Origin: Mycobacteroides saopaulense
GTDB lineage: Bacteria > Actinomycetota > Actinomycetes > Mycobacteriales > Mycobacteriaceae
Assembly: GCF_001456355.1 (NCBI RefSeq)
Contig: NZ_CP010271.1
Coordinates: forward strand, 62,001-126,000
DNA: 64,000 nucleotides
Direction: 5' to 3'
The first letter of the stretch is position 1, and each line of letters opens with the position of its first letter. Below, in pieces: positions 1 through 10,546 of this stretch. The notes below the pieces were generated by a model that saw only the letters and a program-made list of their open reading frames with translations, ran no database searches and was not told the origin of the DNA. A program made the translations under genes and the position numbers.

Positions 1-614
1 GTGGACGCACGGCTGCGACCCTGGCTGCGGCCGCTCATGAGCTGGGTGCAAGAGCGCGTTGGCATCTGGTGGACACCGCGCAGCAGGCGAGCGTCGATGC
101 GTTCTTCGCGGACATCGAGGTGGTGCACGGGCTGTTCACCACCGCCGCGACCTACGTGACCGGTTCGTTGGCCGAACTGTCCGTGCGGGAGGCGGCCACA
201 CCTTTCGAGTCGAAATTCTGGGGCCAGTACCGAGTGGTGAAGTCCGCATTACCGCGCTTGGCTGCCGATGCCGCGGTGGTGTTGATGGCGGGCGCGGCAA
301 GCGTCCGGCCCGCAGGGAATGCACCGGCGTACGTCGCCGTGAATGCGGCCATCGAGGGCCTGGCGCGCGGCCTGGCGCACGAACTCGCACCCATTCGCGT
401 CAACGCACTCTCCCCCGGCACCGTGGACGGGCATCTATGGGCCCAGCGCGCCCCCGAGGTGCGGCGGCAGGCCTTTGAACATATCGCCGCGGCGTCCACG
501 CTCGGTCGGCCCGTCACCGAAGACGAAGTGGCTCGGGCCGCCGTCTACCTACTGCTGAACACCGGTACAACCGGCTCGACGCTCTACCCCGACGGCGGGT
601 ATGCGCTGCGCTAA
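1..614 (+). CDS. SDR-family protein, 5' end outside the window, catalytic lysine missing
   Basis: The reading frame is open from base 3 and has no start codon at the edge, so the gene begins upstream; 203 residues are visible. The start resembles a Rossmann segment (GRTAATLAAAAHELG) and the end matches the SDR C-terminus (TLYPDGGYALR). At the usual YxxxK site the sequence reads YVAVN, so the catalytic Lys is Asn, and the usual Ser-rich strand reads MAGAASV. This is probably a divergent or catalytically altered short-chain dehydrogenase. The stop overlaps the stop of the convergent ATPase gene by a few bases. The missing N-terminus limits any substrate guess. Confidence 0.75.
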   Translation, partial: GRTAATLAAAAHELGARARWHLVDTAQQASVDAFFADIEVVHGLFTTAATYVTGSLAELSVREAATPFESKFWGQYRVVKSALPRLAADAAVVLMAGAASVRPAGNAPAYVAVNAAIEGLARGLAHELAPIRVNALSPGTVDGHLWAQRAPEVRRQAFEHIAAASTLGRPVTEDEVARAAVYLLLNTGTTGSTLYPDGGYALR

Positions 615-1819
615 ACGCTCCAGGCGCTCGCCAGGCCGGCCGACACCGAGGCCGCCGCGGTCAACAATCCGTGCCAGGTTTCCGGCTGCAGCTGCTGGAT
701 ATCCAGTGGGCCCGCGGTCGCGATGTGCGGGTCGTAGGGCACGGCCACGATGTGGTTCGGTGAGATCCAGCGGTGGAACCGGGCGACCATCGCTGCCACC
801 AGGCGCTCGGAGTTCCGGCGGTCCTCGCGACTGTCGTAGCCACGAACGTGGTTGATCACCACCACCATTCGTGGGATCAGGTACTCGTAGCCCTCGGAGA
901 TGAGCCACTCGATGGCGCGCACCGCGCCCTCGGCGCCGACCGGTGTGGCGGCCGCGACCAGTACCACCCCGTTGGCGCTGCGCAGCACGCCGGGCATCAC
1001 CGGGTGCCAGAAGTCGACTCCGGTGTCGGTGAGCAGCAGGCTGTAGAGCCGCTGCAACCGGTTGTGCGCCTGCGTGTAGATCTCGGCGTTGAGCTCGCCG
1101 CGGGGCCGTACCGAATGTGCGTTGGCGGCAAGCACATCCAGGCCGGTCTCGGGGTTCTGGCCGACGAAGAAGCGCAGATCGAAATTGCGTTCGGGTTCGT
1201 TCTGTGCCAGCACGTCGGCGAAGGTCGACGACGCCGACGGGTCGATCCACGAGGCCAGGTTGGCCGACTGACCCGGATCGGCGTCGGTGGCCAGCACCAT
1301 GTCCTTGCGGCGCAGCTCCGACAGCACCGAGCCGAGAGCCGCGGTCATCATGGTCTTGCCGACGCCGCCGTTGCCGCCCAGGACCGCCAGGGAGTGGATG
1401 CCGCGCCAGGGGCTGCGCACCACGGCGGTGAGCTCGCGAAGTTCGGCCTCTTCACGGGATTCGCCGGGGTTGATGACGCCAAAACTGCTGCGGTACACCC
1501 ACTTACGCCAACCGACGGATGCCGGGCGCCGCGGTGGGGGCAGGATCTCCGAACGAAGCTGGGCCCCCAGCGCGTCGCCGATGGCGGGCGGGAGGTCGAC
1601 AAGCGGATCGTGCGGTGGCACGGCGTCGACAATGGACAGGGGGCCACGGGGCGGCAACTGCGAGGGTGGAGGTTCCTGCGCAGGAGGCTGTTGTTGCGCC
1701 GCGGCCTCGGCGCGCAGCCGCTTGGCGTGCGCGCCCAGCTTGATGGGGATGATGGGTCCGGTCCGGTCGAGGATTTCGTCCTCGGAGCCGTCCGCCGCGG
1801 AATCGTTGGGCGCACTCAC
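611..1819 (-). CDS. MinD/ParA-like P-loop ATPase with proline-rich N-terminus
   Basis: About 402 residues. The first ~100 residues are acidic and Pro/Ala/Gln-rich, followed by a MinD/ParA-type ATPase domain with the deviant Walker A GGNGGVGKT near residue 150 and LATDADPGQS after it. This architecture is shared with the MinD-like proteins coded beside ESX secretion loci (EspI-type), but no ESX gene is visible here, so it is an orphan. The start was set at GTG 1819 because a strong GGAGGAGGAG lies six bases upstream; a GTG at 1837 lies inside that ribosome site. It may act in polar positioning or secretion-linked ATP hydrolysis; the partner is unknown. Convergent with the SDR gene. Confidence 0.8.
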   Translation of the reverse strand: MSAPNDSAADGSEDEILDRTGPIIPIKLGAHAKRLRAEAAAQQQPPAQEPPPSQLPPRGPLSIVDAVPPHDPLVDLPPAIGDALGAQLRSEILPPPRRPASVGWRKWVYRSSFGVINPGESREEAELRELTAVVRSPWRGIHSLAVLGGNGGVGKTMMTAALGSVLSELRRKDMVLATDADPGQSANLASWIDPSASSTFADVLAQNEPERNFDLRFFVGQNPETGLDVLAANAHSVRPRGELNAEIYTQAHNRLQRLYSLLLTDTGVDFWHPVMPGVLRSANGVVLVAAATPVGAEGAVRAIEWLISEGYEYLIPRMVVVINHVRGYDSREDRRNSERLVAAMVARFHRWISPNHIVAVPYDPHIATAGPLDIQQLQPETWHGLLTAAASVSAGLASAWSV

Positions 1820-2024
1820 GACAATCTCCTCCTCCACCAGAAACCGTTTGTCCCCAGCGCTCCGACAGTTTCGTTCTGCGTCGCGGGCAGCATCAGACCC
1901 GTCGCATACGAAGTCTCATATGCGCGTTGCGCGGTTGGCGAGGGCCGTTACCCACCCGTGTCTGAATCGGCATCAAATGGGACGAGGTTGGTGCGCACTT
2001 GATATCCGCCGGGACAGATCCCTA

Positions 2025-2339
2025 TCAGCAGGTCACGTCCACGTACATGGTCTTGGTGGTCGTGGTGTTGGTGAAGACACCGGGACGCTTGTTGCTCGGC
2101 AGGCCGTAATCGGACCGCACGGTGGTCTGTCCGGGACGCACGCTGCTGGCGGTGCACTGGTTGAGGGCCTTGGAGCCGGTCTTGCTGACGATCACGCTGT
2201 AACCCTGCGCCTGCAGCTCGCTGACGGTCTGCTGGGCGTTGGAGCCGTCGGTCTGGGCGGATGCGGTGCCCAGGGCGAAGCCGAGAGGAGCCAGGGCGAG
2301 AGCGGCGGCGGCAGTTCCGGCGATGATGTACTTCTTCAT
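2025..2339 (-). CDS. small secreted protein of unknown function
   Basis: 104 residues with a clear Sec signal peptide (MKKYIIAGTAAAALALAPLG, likely cleaved after TASA-Q near residue 29). The mature part is about 75 residues with two cysteines, one mid-chain (NQCTAS) and one as the last residue, which could form a disulphide. Thr-rich strands TNTTTTKTMYVDV suggest a small beta-rich secreted domain. The AGGAGAAATC ribosome site directly before ATG supports the start. Similar small secreted proteins are common in mycobacteria, but no named family was recognised. Divergent from the two-component system. Confidence 0.8.
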   Translation of the reverse strand: MKKYIIAGTAAAALALAPLGFALGTASAQTDGSNAQQTVSELQAQGYSVIVSKTGSKALNQCTASSVRPGQTTVRSDYGLPSNKRPGVFTNTTTTKTMYVDVTC

Positions 2340-2355
2340 GATTTCTCCTGTGCCA

Positions 2356-2401
2356 GTTGAACTTTGAGTTGGATCACCGGGTTGCTTGGTGATACTTCAA
2401 C
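2356..2401. promoter_or_regulatory. inverted-repeat cluster in divergent promoter region
   Basis: ATCACC (2373-2378) pairs with GGTGAT (2388-2393), and GTTGAA (2356-2361) with TTCAAC (2396-2401). They lie between the small secreted protein gene and the response regulator gene, so they are candidate regulator sites or a leader hairpin of the leftward gene. Arms are only six bases. Confidence 0.3.
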
Positions 2402-2513
2402 GATGCGGCGTGGAGAGCGGAAAGTATGTCGGGCGATCGCCCGATGCGGCGGATGATCTTGTTGTCCACCAATTGGGGGACACGCGCCGATTTGACGTGC
2501 CAAGCTTGCGTTT

Positions 2514-3161
2514 GTGCAGGTGAGCGGCGAACTTGTGCGGGTGGTGGTGGGCGATGACCACCCGCTGTTTCGTGAGGGTGTGGTCCGGGCGCTGACCGCG
2601 AGCGGTCAGATCGCGGTGGTCGCGGAGGCCGAGAACGGCGCCGACGCCCTGGCCTTGATCAGGGAGCATGCGCCCGATGTCGCACTGGTGGACTATCGAA
2701 TGCCGGAGCTGGACGGCACCCAGGTGGCGGCCGCGGTCCGCCGCGACGAGCTGACCACCCGGGTACTGCTGCTTTCCGCGCACGATGACGCGGCGATCGT
2801 CTATCACGCGTTGGCCGAGGGGGCCGCCGGATTTCTCTCGAAAGAGTCCACCCGCGCCGAACTGGTCCGCGCGGTGCTCGACTGCGCGCGCGGCCGTGAC
2901 GTGGTGACGGCCAGCCTGACGGCCGGCCTGGCCGGGGAGATCCGCAAGCGCGCGCAACCGGCGGGCCCATCGCTCAGTACGCGAGAACGCGAGGTGCTCA
3001 GGATGATCGCCGGCGGGCAGACGGTGCCGGCGATCGCCAAGGAGCTGTTCCTGGCCCCGTCCACGGTGAAAACCCATGTGCAGCGCCTGTACGAGAAACT
3101 CGGCGTCGGTGACCGGGCCGCCGCGGTGGCCGAGGCTATGCGACGCGGATTGCTTGAGTAG
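2514..3161 (+). CDS. NarL/LuxR-type response regulator
   Basis: 215 residues. An N-terminal receiver domain carries the acidic pair (GDDHPLF), phospho-acceptor Asp near residue 60 (ALVDYRMPELDG) and Lys in FLSKES. A C-terminal LuxR-type HTH follows (LSTREREVLRMIAGG, STVKTHVQRLYEKLGV). The start is a GTG without a Shine-Dalgarno sequence; a second GTG at 2520 is equally possible, and a leaderless transcript would fit both. The sensor kinase gene begins two bases after the stop, so the two form one operon. The signal and target genes cannot be told from the sequence. Confidence 0.9.
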   Translation: MQVSGELVRVVVGDDHPLFREGVVRALTASGQIAVVAEAENGADALALIREHAPDVALVDYRMPELDGTQVAAAVRRDELTTRVLLLSAHDDAAIVYHALAEGAAGFLSKESTRAELVRAVLDCARGRDVVTASLTAGLAGEIRKRAQPAGPSLSTREREVLRMIAGGQTVPAIAKELFLAPSTVKTHVQRLYEKLGVGDRAAAVAEAMRRGLLE

Positions 3162-3163
3162 AC

Positions 3164-5792
<2,629 letters not shown>

Positions 5793-5795
5793 TGT

Positions 5796-6182
5796 TCAGC
5801 CGGCCATGAATTCGTCATAGGCGGAGGCGAGGCCCGGCGGCAGCACGGTGACGTTGCACTCGCGCTGGGCGTCACCGATCGGGGCCAAGATGCCACGTAG
5901 CTCGTGGTATTCGCCCGGATTGGCGGTGAAGTACGCGCGGATGTTGGCGGCCGCCTGGGCGCGCGGTTGGTCGGGCGCGGCGTCGAGCACCGCGCGTGCA
6001 CCGGGGTGGTTGTCGAGATATCCGCGGGCGGCGAGCGTCGTCGAGCCGACGGTGTTGGACAGCCTCTCTTGGCTGCAGTCGGGCGCTGCCGACGACACAG
6101 GCGCCGACACGATGGCGGTTGCGATGGCCCCAATTGTGCTGACGGCGGCCGTCCTGTAACCGAGGCTGCGGGAGATTTTCAT
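5796..6182 (-). CDS. secreted hemophore-type heme-binding protein
   Basis: 128 residues with a signal peptide ending near SSA-APDC. The mature domain has two Cys (APDCSQ and QRECNV) and the mycobacterial hemophore pattern: helix RGYLDNHPGARAVLD, helix IRAYFTANPGEYHELRGI, then a P-containing turn. This matches the family that includes Rv0203-like heme carriers. Start supported by AAGGAAATATC before ATG. Its stop lies three bases from the mtr stop on the other strand. No iron box was found upstream, so iron control is not shown. Confidence 0.8.
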   Translation of the reverse strand: MKISRSLGYRTAAVSTIGAIATAIVSAPVSSAAPDCSQERLSNTVGSTTLAARGYLDNHPGARAVLDAAPDQPRAQAAANIRAYFTANPGEYHELRGILAPIGDAQRECNVTVLPPGLASAYDEFMAG

Positions 6183-6268
6183 GATATTTCCTTCGCTGGG
6201 TCAGTCGTTGCTGATTCCCGATCCAGCGCGGGTATACCCCGTAAACAAGCGCTGAAACACCGTGCCCG

Positions 6269-7504
6269 TCAGACGAGCGGCACCTCCGCGGCGATGAGGT
6301 CCAGCAAGGCCGGGTACCGCTTGGCCTCCTTGTGGTTGCCTGGTTTGCCGCTGCTGACCACGCCGACGGACAGGGCACGTGCCGGGTCGGCCCACACGGC
6401 GATATCCACCAGACCGGTGTGTCCGAATGCGGCCGGCGAGTTGCGGCCGAACGGACCGAACCGCTTGGAACCCAACATGTATCCGGTCCCCCAGCGCATC
6501 GGCATACCGCCGGTGGCCATATCGGGGCGCAGGCGGCGGGCGGGCGCCGCCGCGGCCCGGATGGTCTCCGCGGACATGATCCGCACGCCGTCGAGTTCCC
6601 CACCCCTGCAGAGGATCTCGGCGAATCGGGAGAGCTCGTTGGCGTTGGAGACGGTGTTGGAGGAGGGCACTACGCCGGTGAGGAAGAACGGCTGGTTCGA
6701 CATCGGGATGATCTCGTGCATGGTGCCGCCGACCACCGCGCGGAAGGCCGCGCGCATGGGAGCGGGCAGCGGCTTACCGGTGGGATGGCTCGGTGCCACC
6801 AGCGGCACGTCCTGCGGCGCGACACCGTAGTTGGTCCACCGGAACCCAAGGGGATCAAGGATTTCCGTGGCGAGGATGTCGCGAATGCTCTTGCCGGTCG
6901 CGCCCAGAACGATCTCGCGTACCAGCGGCCCCCAGGTGAGCGCGTGGTACATGTGCACCAGGCCGGGCCGGTACAGCGGCCGCAGCTGGCCGAGCTGTTC
7001 TCGGGTGTACTCGCTGTCGTCCATCCGGGTGATGTCGGGACGGGGTCCGGTGGGCACCGGGATGCCGGCACTGTGCGTCATCACGTGCCTGATGGTGATG
7101 CGATCCTTGCCGCGGCTGGTGAAGGTGGGCAGGTATTCGCAGACGCGATCGTCGAGCGACAACGCTCCGCGTTCGATCAGCAGATGGACCACCGTCGTCG
7201 AGATGGCCTTGGCGGCCGAGTAGACGCAGAACGGTGTGTCGGTGGTGACGGGGATCTTCTCGGCGTCGGCGGGATCGGTGGGTGCGTTACCCCAACCGTG
7301 CCCGATGGCGCGGTTGAGGATCACCTTGCCCTTGTGTCGCAAACAGACCTGGATCGCCGGATGCATGCCCGCCTGGTACCAGTGGCGGGCCGCCTGCCAG
7401 ATTCTCTCGACGGCAGCAGGATCGATGTCGGAGTGGTCCTCGTTGGCGATATCGGTCACCGAGTCCAGATCCGCTGGAACTCGTATACGCCCGTCGTCGG
7501 TCAT
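6269..7504 (-). CDS. serine beta-lactamase-fold esterase
   Basis: 411 residues of the class C beta-lactamase / esterase EstB family (mycobacterial LipE/LipL-like). Seen are the nucleophile motif YSAAKAIS (SxxK), the Tyr motif YHALTWG in place of YxN, and the late HTG (AFGHTGLVDI). No signal peptide, so it is probably a cytoplasmic or loosely associated lipid/ester hydrolase rather than a drug-degrading beta-lactamase. AGGAAGGAATTC precedes ATG 7504. It runs toward the hemophore-like gene and follows an acyl-CoA dehydrogenase gene on the same strand, 33 bases away, which suggests a lipid-catabolic operon. Confidence 0.85.
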   Translation of the reverse strand: MTDDGRIRVPADLDSVTDIANEDHSDIDPAAVERIWQAARHWYQAGMHPAIQVCLRHKGKVILNRAIGHGWGNAPTDPADAEKIPVTTDTPFCVYSAAKAISTTVVHLLIERGALSLDDRVCEYLPTFTSRGKDRITIRHVMTHSAGIPVPTGPRPDITRMDDSEYTREQLGQLRPLYRPGLVHMYHALTWGPLVREIVLGATGKSIRDILATEILDPLGFRWTNYGVAPQDVPLVAPSHPTGKPLPAPMRAAFRAVVGGTMHEIIPMSNQPFFLTGVVPSSNTVSNANELSRFAEILCRGGELDGVRIMSAETIRAAAAPARRLRPDMATGGMPMRWGTGYMLGSKRFGPFGRNSPAAFGHTGLVDIAVWADPARALSVGVVSSGKPGNHKEAKRYPALLDLIAAEVPLV

Positions 7505-7537
7505 GAATTCCTTCCTACCCGACCCCGTTCAGCGGCC

Positions 7538-8683
7538 TCAGAAGCCCAGGTCGCGGCCGATGAGCTCCTTCATGATCTCGTTGGAGCCGGCCCAGATCTT
7601 GGTGACGCGGGCGTCCATCCACGCGCGCGCGACCCGGTATTCCTTCATGTAGCCGTACCCGCCGTGCAGTTGCACGCAGGCGTCGATGACCTCGTTCTGC
7701 ACCTGCGACGACCACCACTTGGCCTTGGCAGCGTCGATGGCAGTGAGCTCGCCCTTGCTGTGTGCCAGCACGGCTTGATCGACGTACACCTGCGCCGCTT
7801 CGAGCTTGGTGACCAACTCGGCGATGAGGAACTTGTTGTATTGCAGGCTGCCGATCTGCTGGCCGAACGCCTTGCGTTCCTTGGCGTATTCGATGGTCTC
7901 TTCGAGCACAGCCACCGCATGCGCGATGTTGGCCACCGCGCAGCCCATCCGCTCCTGGGGGAGACGCTGCATCATCGAGATAAATCCCTGGTTCACCTCG
8001 CCGATGACGTTCTCGGCGGGCACCCGCACATCGGTGAAGAACAGCTCGGCGGTATCGGCTTCGGGCTGGCCCACCTTGTCCAGTTTGCGGCCGCGCTCGA
8101 AGCCGGGCATGCCCTCCTCGACCGCGAACAGGGTGATGCCCTTGGCCTTCAGCTCCGGAGCGGTGCGCGCCGCGACGACGACGAGATCGGCACGGGCACC
8201 GTTGGTGATGAACGTCTTGGAGCCGTTGATGACCCAGTCGTCACCGTCCTTGACGGCGGTCGTCTTGAGGGCCGCCAGATCGGAGCCGCCCGAGGGCTCG
8301 GTCATACCGATGGCGGTGATCATCTCGCCACTGCAGAACTTGGGTAGCCAACGCTGCTTCTGCTCGTCGGTGGTCAGCTCCACCAGATAGGGGGCGACGA
8401 TGTCGAAGTGGATGGACATCGAGGAGGCCAGTGCCGCGCTGGAGCGGGCCAGCTCCTCCTGCAGAACCGCGTTGTAGCGGTAGTCCCCGGCGCTGCTGCC
8501 GCCGAACTCCTCGGGCACGTCCAGACCCAGGTAACCCTGCTTGCCGGCCTCTTCCCAGAGTTCGCGGTCGATGTAGCGCTGCTCGATGAACGTCTCGGCG
8601 CGCGGGTCGACGTGGCGTTGCACAAACGCCTTCACGGACTCGCGGAATGCCTCGTGGTCCTCGGTGTAGATGGTCCGTTGCAT
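7538..8683 (-). CDS. acyl-CoA dehydrogenase
   Basis: 381 residues covering the full FAD-dependent acyl-CoA dehydrogenase fold. Motifs include ITAIGMTEPSGGSDLAALKT (FAD loop), WVINGSKTFITNGA, and the C-terminal QLHGGYGYMKEYRVAR with the family's catalytic Glu region. The enzyme oxidises acyl-CoA to the 2-enoyl thioester, passing electrons to ETF; chain length is unclear. The start was chosen at ATG 8683 (MQRTIYTEDHEAF), where homology begins; the frame extends upstream without domain support. No Shine-Dalgarno is visible, so a leaderless mRNA is likely. It is divergent from the metallo-beta-lactamase gene, with a 7-base inverted repeat between them. Confidence 0.9.
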   Translation of the reverse strand: MQRTIYTEDHEAFRESVKAFVQRHVDPRAETFIEQRYIDRELWEEAGKQGYLGLDVPEEFGGSSAGDYRYNAVLQEELARSSAALASSMSIHFDIVAPYLVELTTDEQKQRWLPKFCSGEMITAIGMTEPSGGSDLAALKTTAVKDGDDWVINGSKTFITNGARADLVVVAARTAPELKAKGITLFAVEEGMPGFERGRKLDKVGQPEADTAELFFTDVRVPAENVIGEVNQGFISMMQRLPQERMGCAVANIAHAVAVLEETIEYAKERKAFGQQIGSLQYNKFLIAELVTKLEAAQVYVDQAVLAHSKGELTAIDAAKAKWWSSQVQNEVIDACVQLHGGYGYMKEYRVARAWMDARVTKIWAGSNEIMKELIGRDLGF

Positions 8684-8695
8684 GGTGTTATCGAA

Positions 8696-8717
8696 GCACG
8701 CGTCTAAATTCGCGTGC
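8696..8717. promoter_or_regulatory. palindrome shared by acyl-CoA dehydrogenase and metallo-beta-lactamase promoters
   Basis: GCACGCG (8696-8702) and CGCGTGC (8711-8717) form a perfect 7-base inverted repeat around TCTAAATT. It lies 13 bases outside each predicted start codon, a position suited to an operator that affects both genes. Confidence 0.4.
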
Positions 8718-8730
8718 AGGGGTGATAGGG

Positions 8731-9654
8731 ATGGGAACCATGAAACAGTTGGCCCCTGCCGTGCTGACGGTCCTTCTTGCCGGTTGTGGCGGGCCGGCCG
8801 AGCAGCCCCAACAGACTGAACAGCACGAGCACGACGGCTCGCTGACCGCGCCGGTGGCCGGCGATCCGGTGTGGACGCAGCAGCGCGCACCGATCCGCGT
8901 GCACGGCGATACCTATTACGTGGGGACCGAAGGCATCAGCTCGGTGCTGGTCCACACCGATGCCGGCCTGATCCTGCTGGACGTGGGGATGCCGCAGGCG
9001 GCACCGCAGATCGAGCAGAACATCCGCACGCTGGGATTCGCCGTCGATGATGTGAAGTACGTGTTGACCTCCCACACTCATGTCGATCACGTGGGCGGTG
9101 TGGCGGCGGTGGTCCATGACAGCGGTGCCACCGCGGTATCGAGCCCCGCGGGAGCCGCGTCGCTGGGCGTCGGGCACGTGTCGCCCGACGACCCGCAGGC
9201 CTCCGATGCCGCCAATGCTGCCTTCCCCGCTGTCGAACGTGTCCGCGAGATCGCCGATGGTGAGACGCTGCGACTCGGAAACACCGTGGTGACAGCGCAT
9301 TTCACCCCAGGTCACACACCCGGAGGGGTCAGCTGGACCTGGAAATCGTGCGAGGGCGATCAGTGTCTGAACATGGTCTACGCGGACAGCATCAACGCCG
9401 TCGCGGCGGGAGATTTCCGGATCACGCCGTTGGAGGCGCAGTTTCGGCGCAGCATCCAGACCGTACGTGAGTTGCCCTGCGACATCGTGTTCTCGGTGCA
9501 TCCAGAGCAGTCCGATGCCATCGTGAAGCTGAACGGGCTTGCCATGCGAAGAGATCCGAACCCGATGATCGATCCGGCGGCGTGCAGGGCACTGGCCGAC
9601 AAGTTCGAGGCGAAGCTGAACGATCGGATCGCGAAGGAGCAGGCGCCCCGTTAG
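8731..9654 (+). CDS. subclass B3-type metallo-beta-lactamase, lipoprotein
   Basis: 307 residues. A lipoprotein signal with lipobox LLAGC (Cys 19) predicts membrane anchoring on the outer face. The domain follows the B3 lactamase plan: YYVGTEGISSVLV, zinc motif SHTHVDH (His 115, His 117, Asp 119, His 120), GHTPGGVSWTWKSCEG (His 195), VYADSINAV and SVHPEQSD (His 257). All six expected metal ligands of B3 enzymes are present. Known B3 enzymes hydrolyse penicillins, cephalosporins and carbapenems; activity here is inferred. ATG 8731 has AGGGG eight bases before it; ATG 8740 is the alternative. Next to it are the divergent acyl-CoA dehydrogenase and a downstream inverted repeat. Confidence 0.85.
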   Translation: MGTMKQLAPAVLTVLLAGCGGPAEQPQQTEQHEHDGSLTAPVAGDPVWTQQRAPIRVHGDTYYVGTEGISSVLVHTDAGLILLDVGMPQAAPQIEQNIRTLGFAVDDVKYVLTSHTHVDHVGGVAAVVHDSGATAVSSPAGAASLGVGHVSPDDPQASDAANAAFPAVERVREIADGETLRLGNTVVTAHFTPGHTPGGVSWTWKSCEGDQCLNMVYADSINAVAAGDFRITPLEAQFRRSIQTVRELPCDIVFSVHPEQSDAIVKLNGLAMRRDPNPMIDPAACRALADKFEAKLNDRIAKEQAPR

Positions 9655-9705
9655 CGCACCGAGTCAACGTTCCGCGGCGCTCCCCGTGTCCCCCGAACCA
9701 TGGTT

Positions 9706-9786
9706 CAGTTCTGCCCGCTTCTGTGCGACAACTGGCCGCGTAGACCGGGCCCCGGGATGTTTGTCGCATGAAGGCGGGCAGAACTG
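9706..9786. repeat. long imperfect inverted repeat between metallo-beta-lactamase and GntR genes
   Basis: The 26-base arm 9706-9731 is the reverse complement of 9761-9786 except for a short mismatch run in the middle (about 22 of 26 paired). The 29-base loop contains a second palindrome (CCGGGCCCCGG). It could be a terminator for the lactamase gene, a REP/MITE-like unit or a structured RNA. No poly-T tract follows. Confidence 0.6.
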
Positions 9787-9889
9787 GACACCTGCCGGGG
9801 CCGTGCCGTAGTTCAGGGTCGGCCACGACGTGATGCTGAACACCCTGTGAAGTGCGCTTTTCAGTTTGCGATGTTCGACTGCATCATCT

Positions 9890-9908
9890 TAGATACATGT
9901 TGTGTCTA
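9890..9908. promoter_or_regulatory. probable GntR operator overlapping the gntR start
   Basis: TAGATACATGTTGTGTCTA is a near-perfect palindrome (one mismatched pair besides the centre) that reaches the GTG/ATG start codons of the GntR gene. Autoregulation by the downstream FCD-type repressor is the natural reading. Confidence 0.5.
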
Positions 9909-10546
9909 TGATTCGTACGGCGGCCATCTCCGCAAGTGAAGAGGCGTATCGCTCCGTGAAGGAGCGCATTCTCAGCGGAGACATTCCCGGGGGTGAGCTG
10001 CTGAGCGAAGGGGAGATCTCGGAACGGATGGGGTGCAGCCGCACCCCGGTGCGCGAGGCGTTTCTGCGTCTGGAAACCGAAGGCTGGCTGCGTCTCTATC
10101 CCAAACGCGGCGCCCTGGTGGTACCCATCACCCCGCAGGAGCGGCTGCATGTCGTCGACGCACGCCGCGTCATCGAGGGAGCAGCGGCGGCACGCATCGC
10201 CGAACGCGGTGCCTCGCCCGCCCTGTTGTCGGACCTGTCCACCCTCATCGACGTGCAGTTGGGACGCGCCGCGCAGGGAGACGCCGCGGGCTTCGCCGCG
10301 GCCGATGTGGACTTCCACCGCGCCATCGTGGCCAAACTGGGCAACCCGCTCCTGGAGAACTTCTACGACAGCCTGCGAGAGCGCCAGCGCCGCATGGCAG
10401 CCGCGGCCATTGGCGTGGACCCGGTGCGGGTCGCGCGTTCGGTTGCCGGACACCGCGCGCTGGTCGACGCGCTGGCGGCGGGCGACGCGGCGCGCTTCAG
10501 CACCGAACTGGTCGAGCACATGAAAGTGGTGACGGACGTTGACTAG
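9902..10546 (+). CDS. GntR family regulator, FadR/FCD subfamily
   Basis: 214 residues. N-terminal winged HTH (residues ~10-75: AYRSVKERILSGDIPGG, SRTPVREAFLRLETEGWL) and an all-helical FCD ligand domain with conserved DVDFHRAIV and HRALVDALAAGD, whose His/Asp set often binds a metal and a carboxylate ligand. Start GTG 9902 or ATG 9908; both touch the palindrome, and no ribosome site is visible, which suggests a leaderless transcript. The stop overlaps the start of the MFS transporter gene by eight bases, so it likely controls uptake or efflux of a small organic acid. Confidence 0.88.
   Translation: MSMIRTAAISASEEAYRSVKERILSGDIPGGELLSEGEISERMGCSRTPVREAFLRLETEGWLRLYPKRGALVVPITPQERLHVVDARRVIEGAAAARIAERGASPALLSDLSTLIDVQLGRAAQGDAAGFAAADVDFHRAIVAKLGNPLLENFYDSLRERQRRMAAAAIGVDPVRVARSVAGHRALVDALAAGDAARFSTELVEHMKVVTDVD

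Noticed and set aside
773..2002. 409-codon open frame on the + strand opposite the MinD-like gene
   Set aside because: Antisense shadow created by high GC; His/Gly-rich composition, no domain, and the opposite strand has a clear Walker A.
6332..8347. 671-codon open frame on the + strand
   Set aside because: Runs antisense to two clear genes (esterase and acyl-CoA dehydrogenase) and has no recognisable motif.
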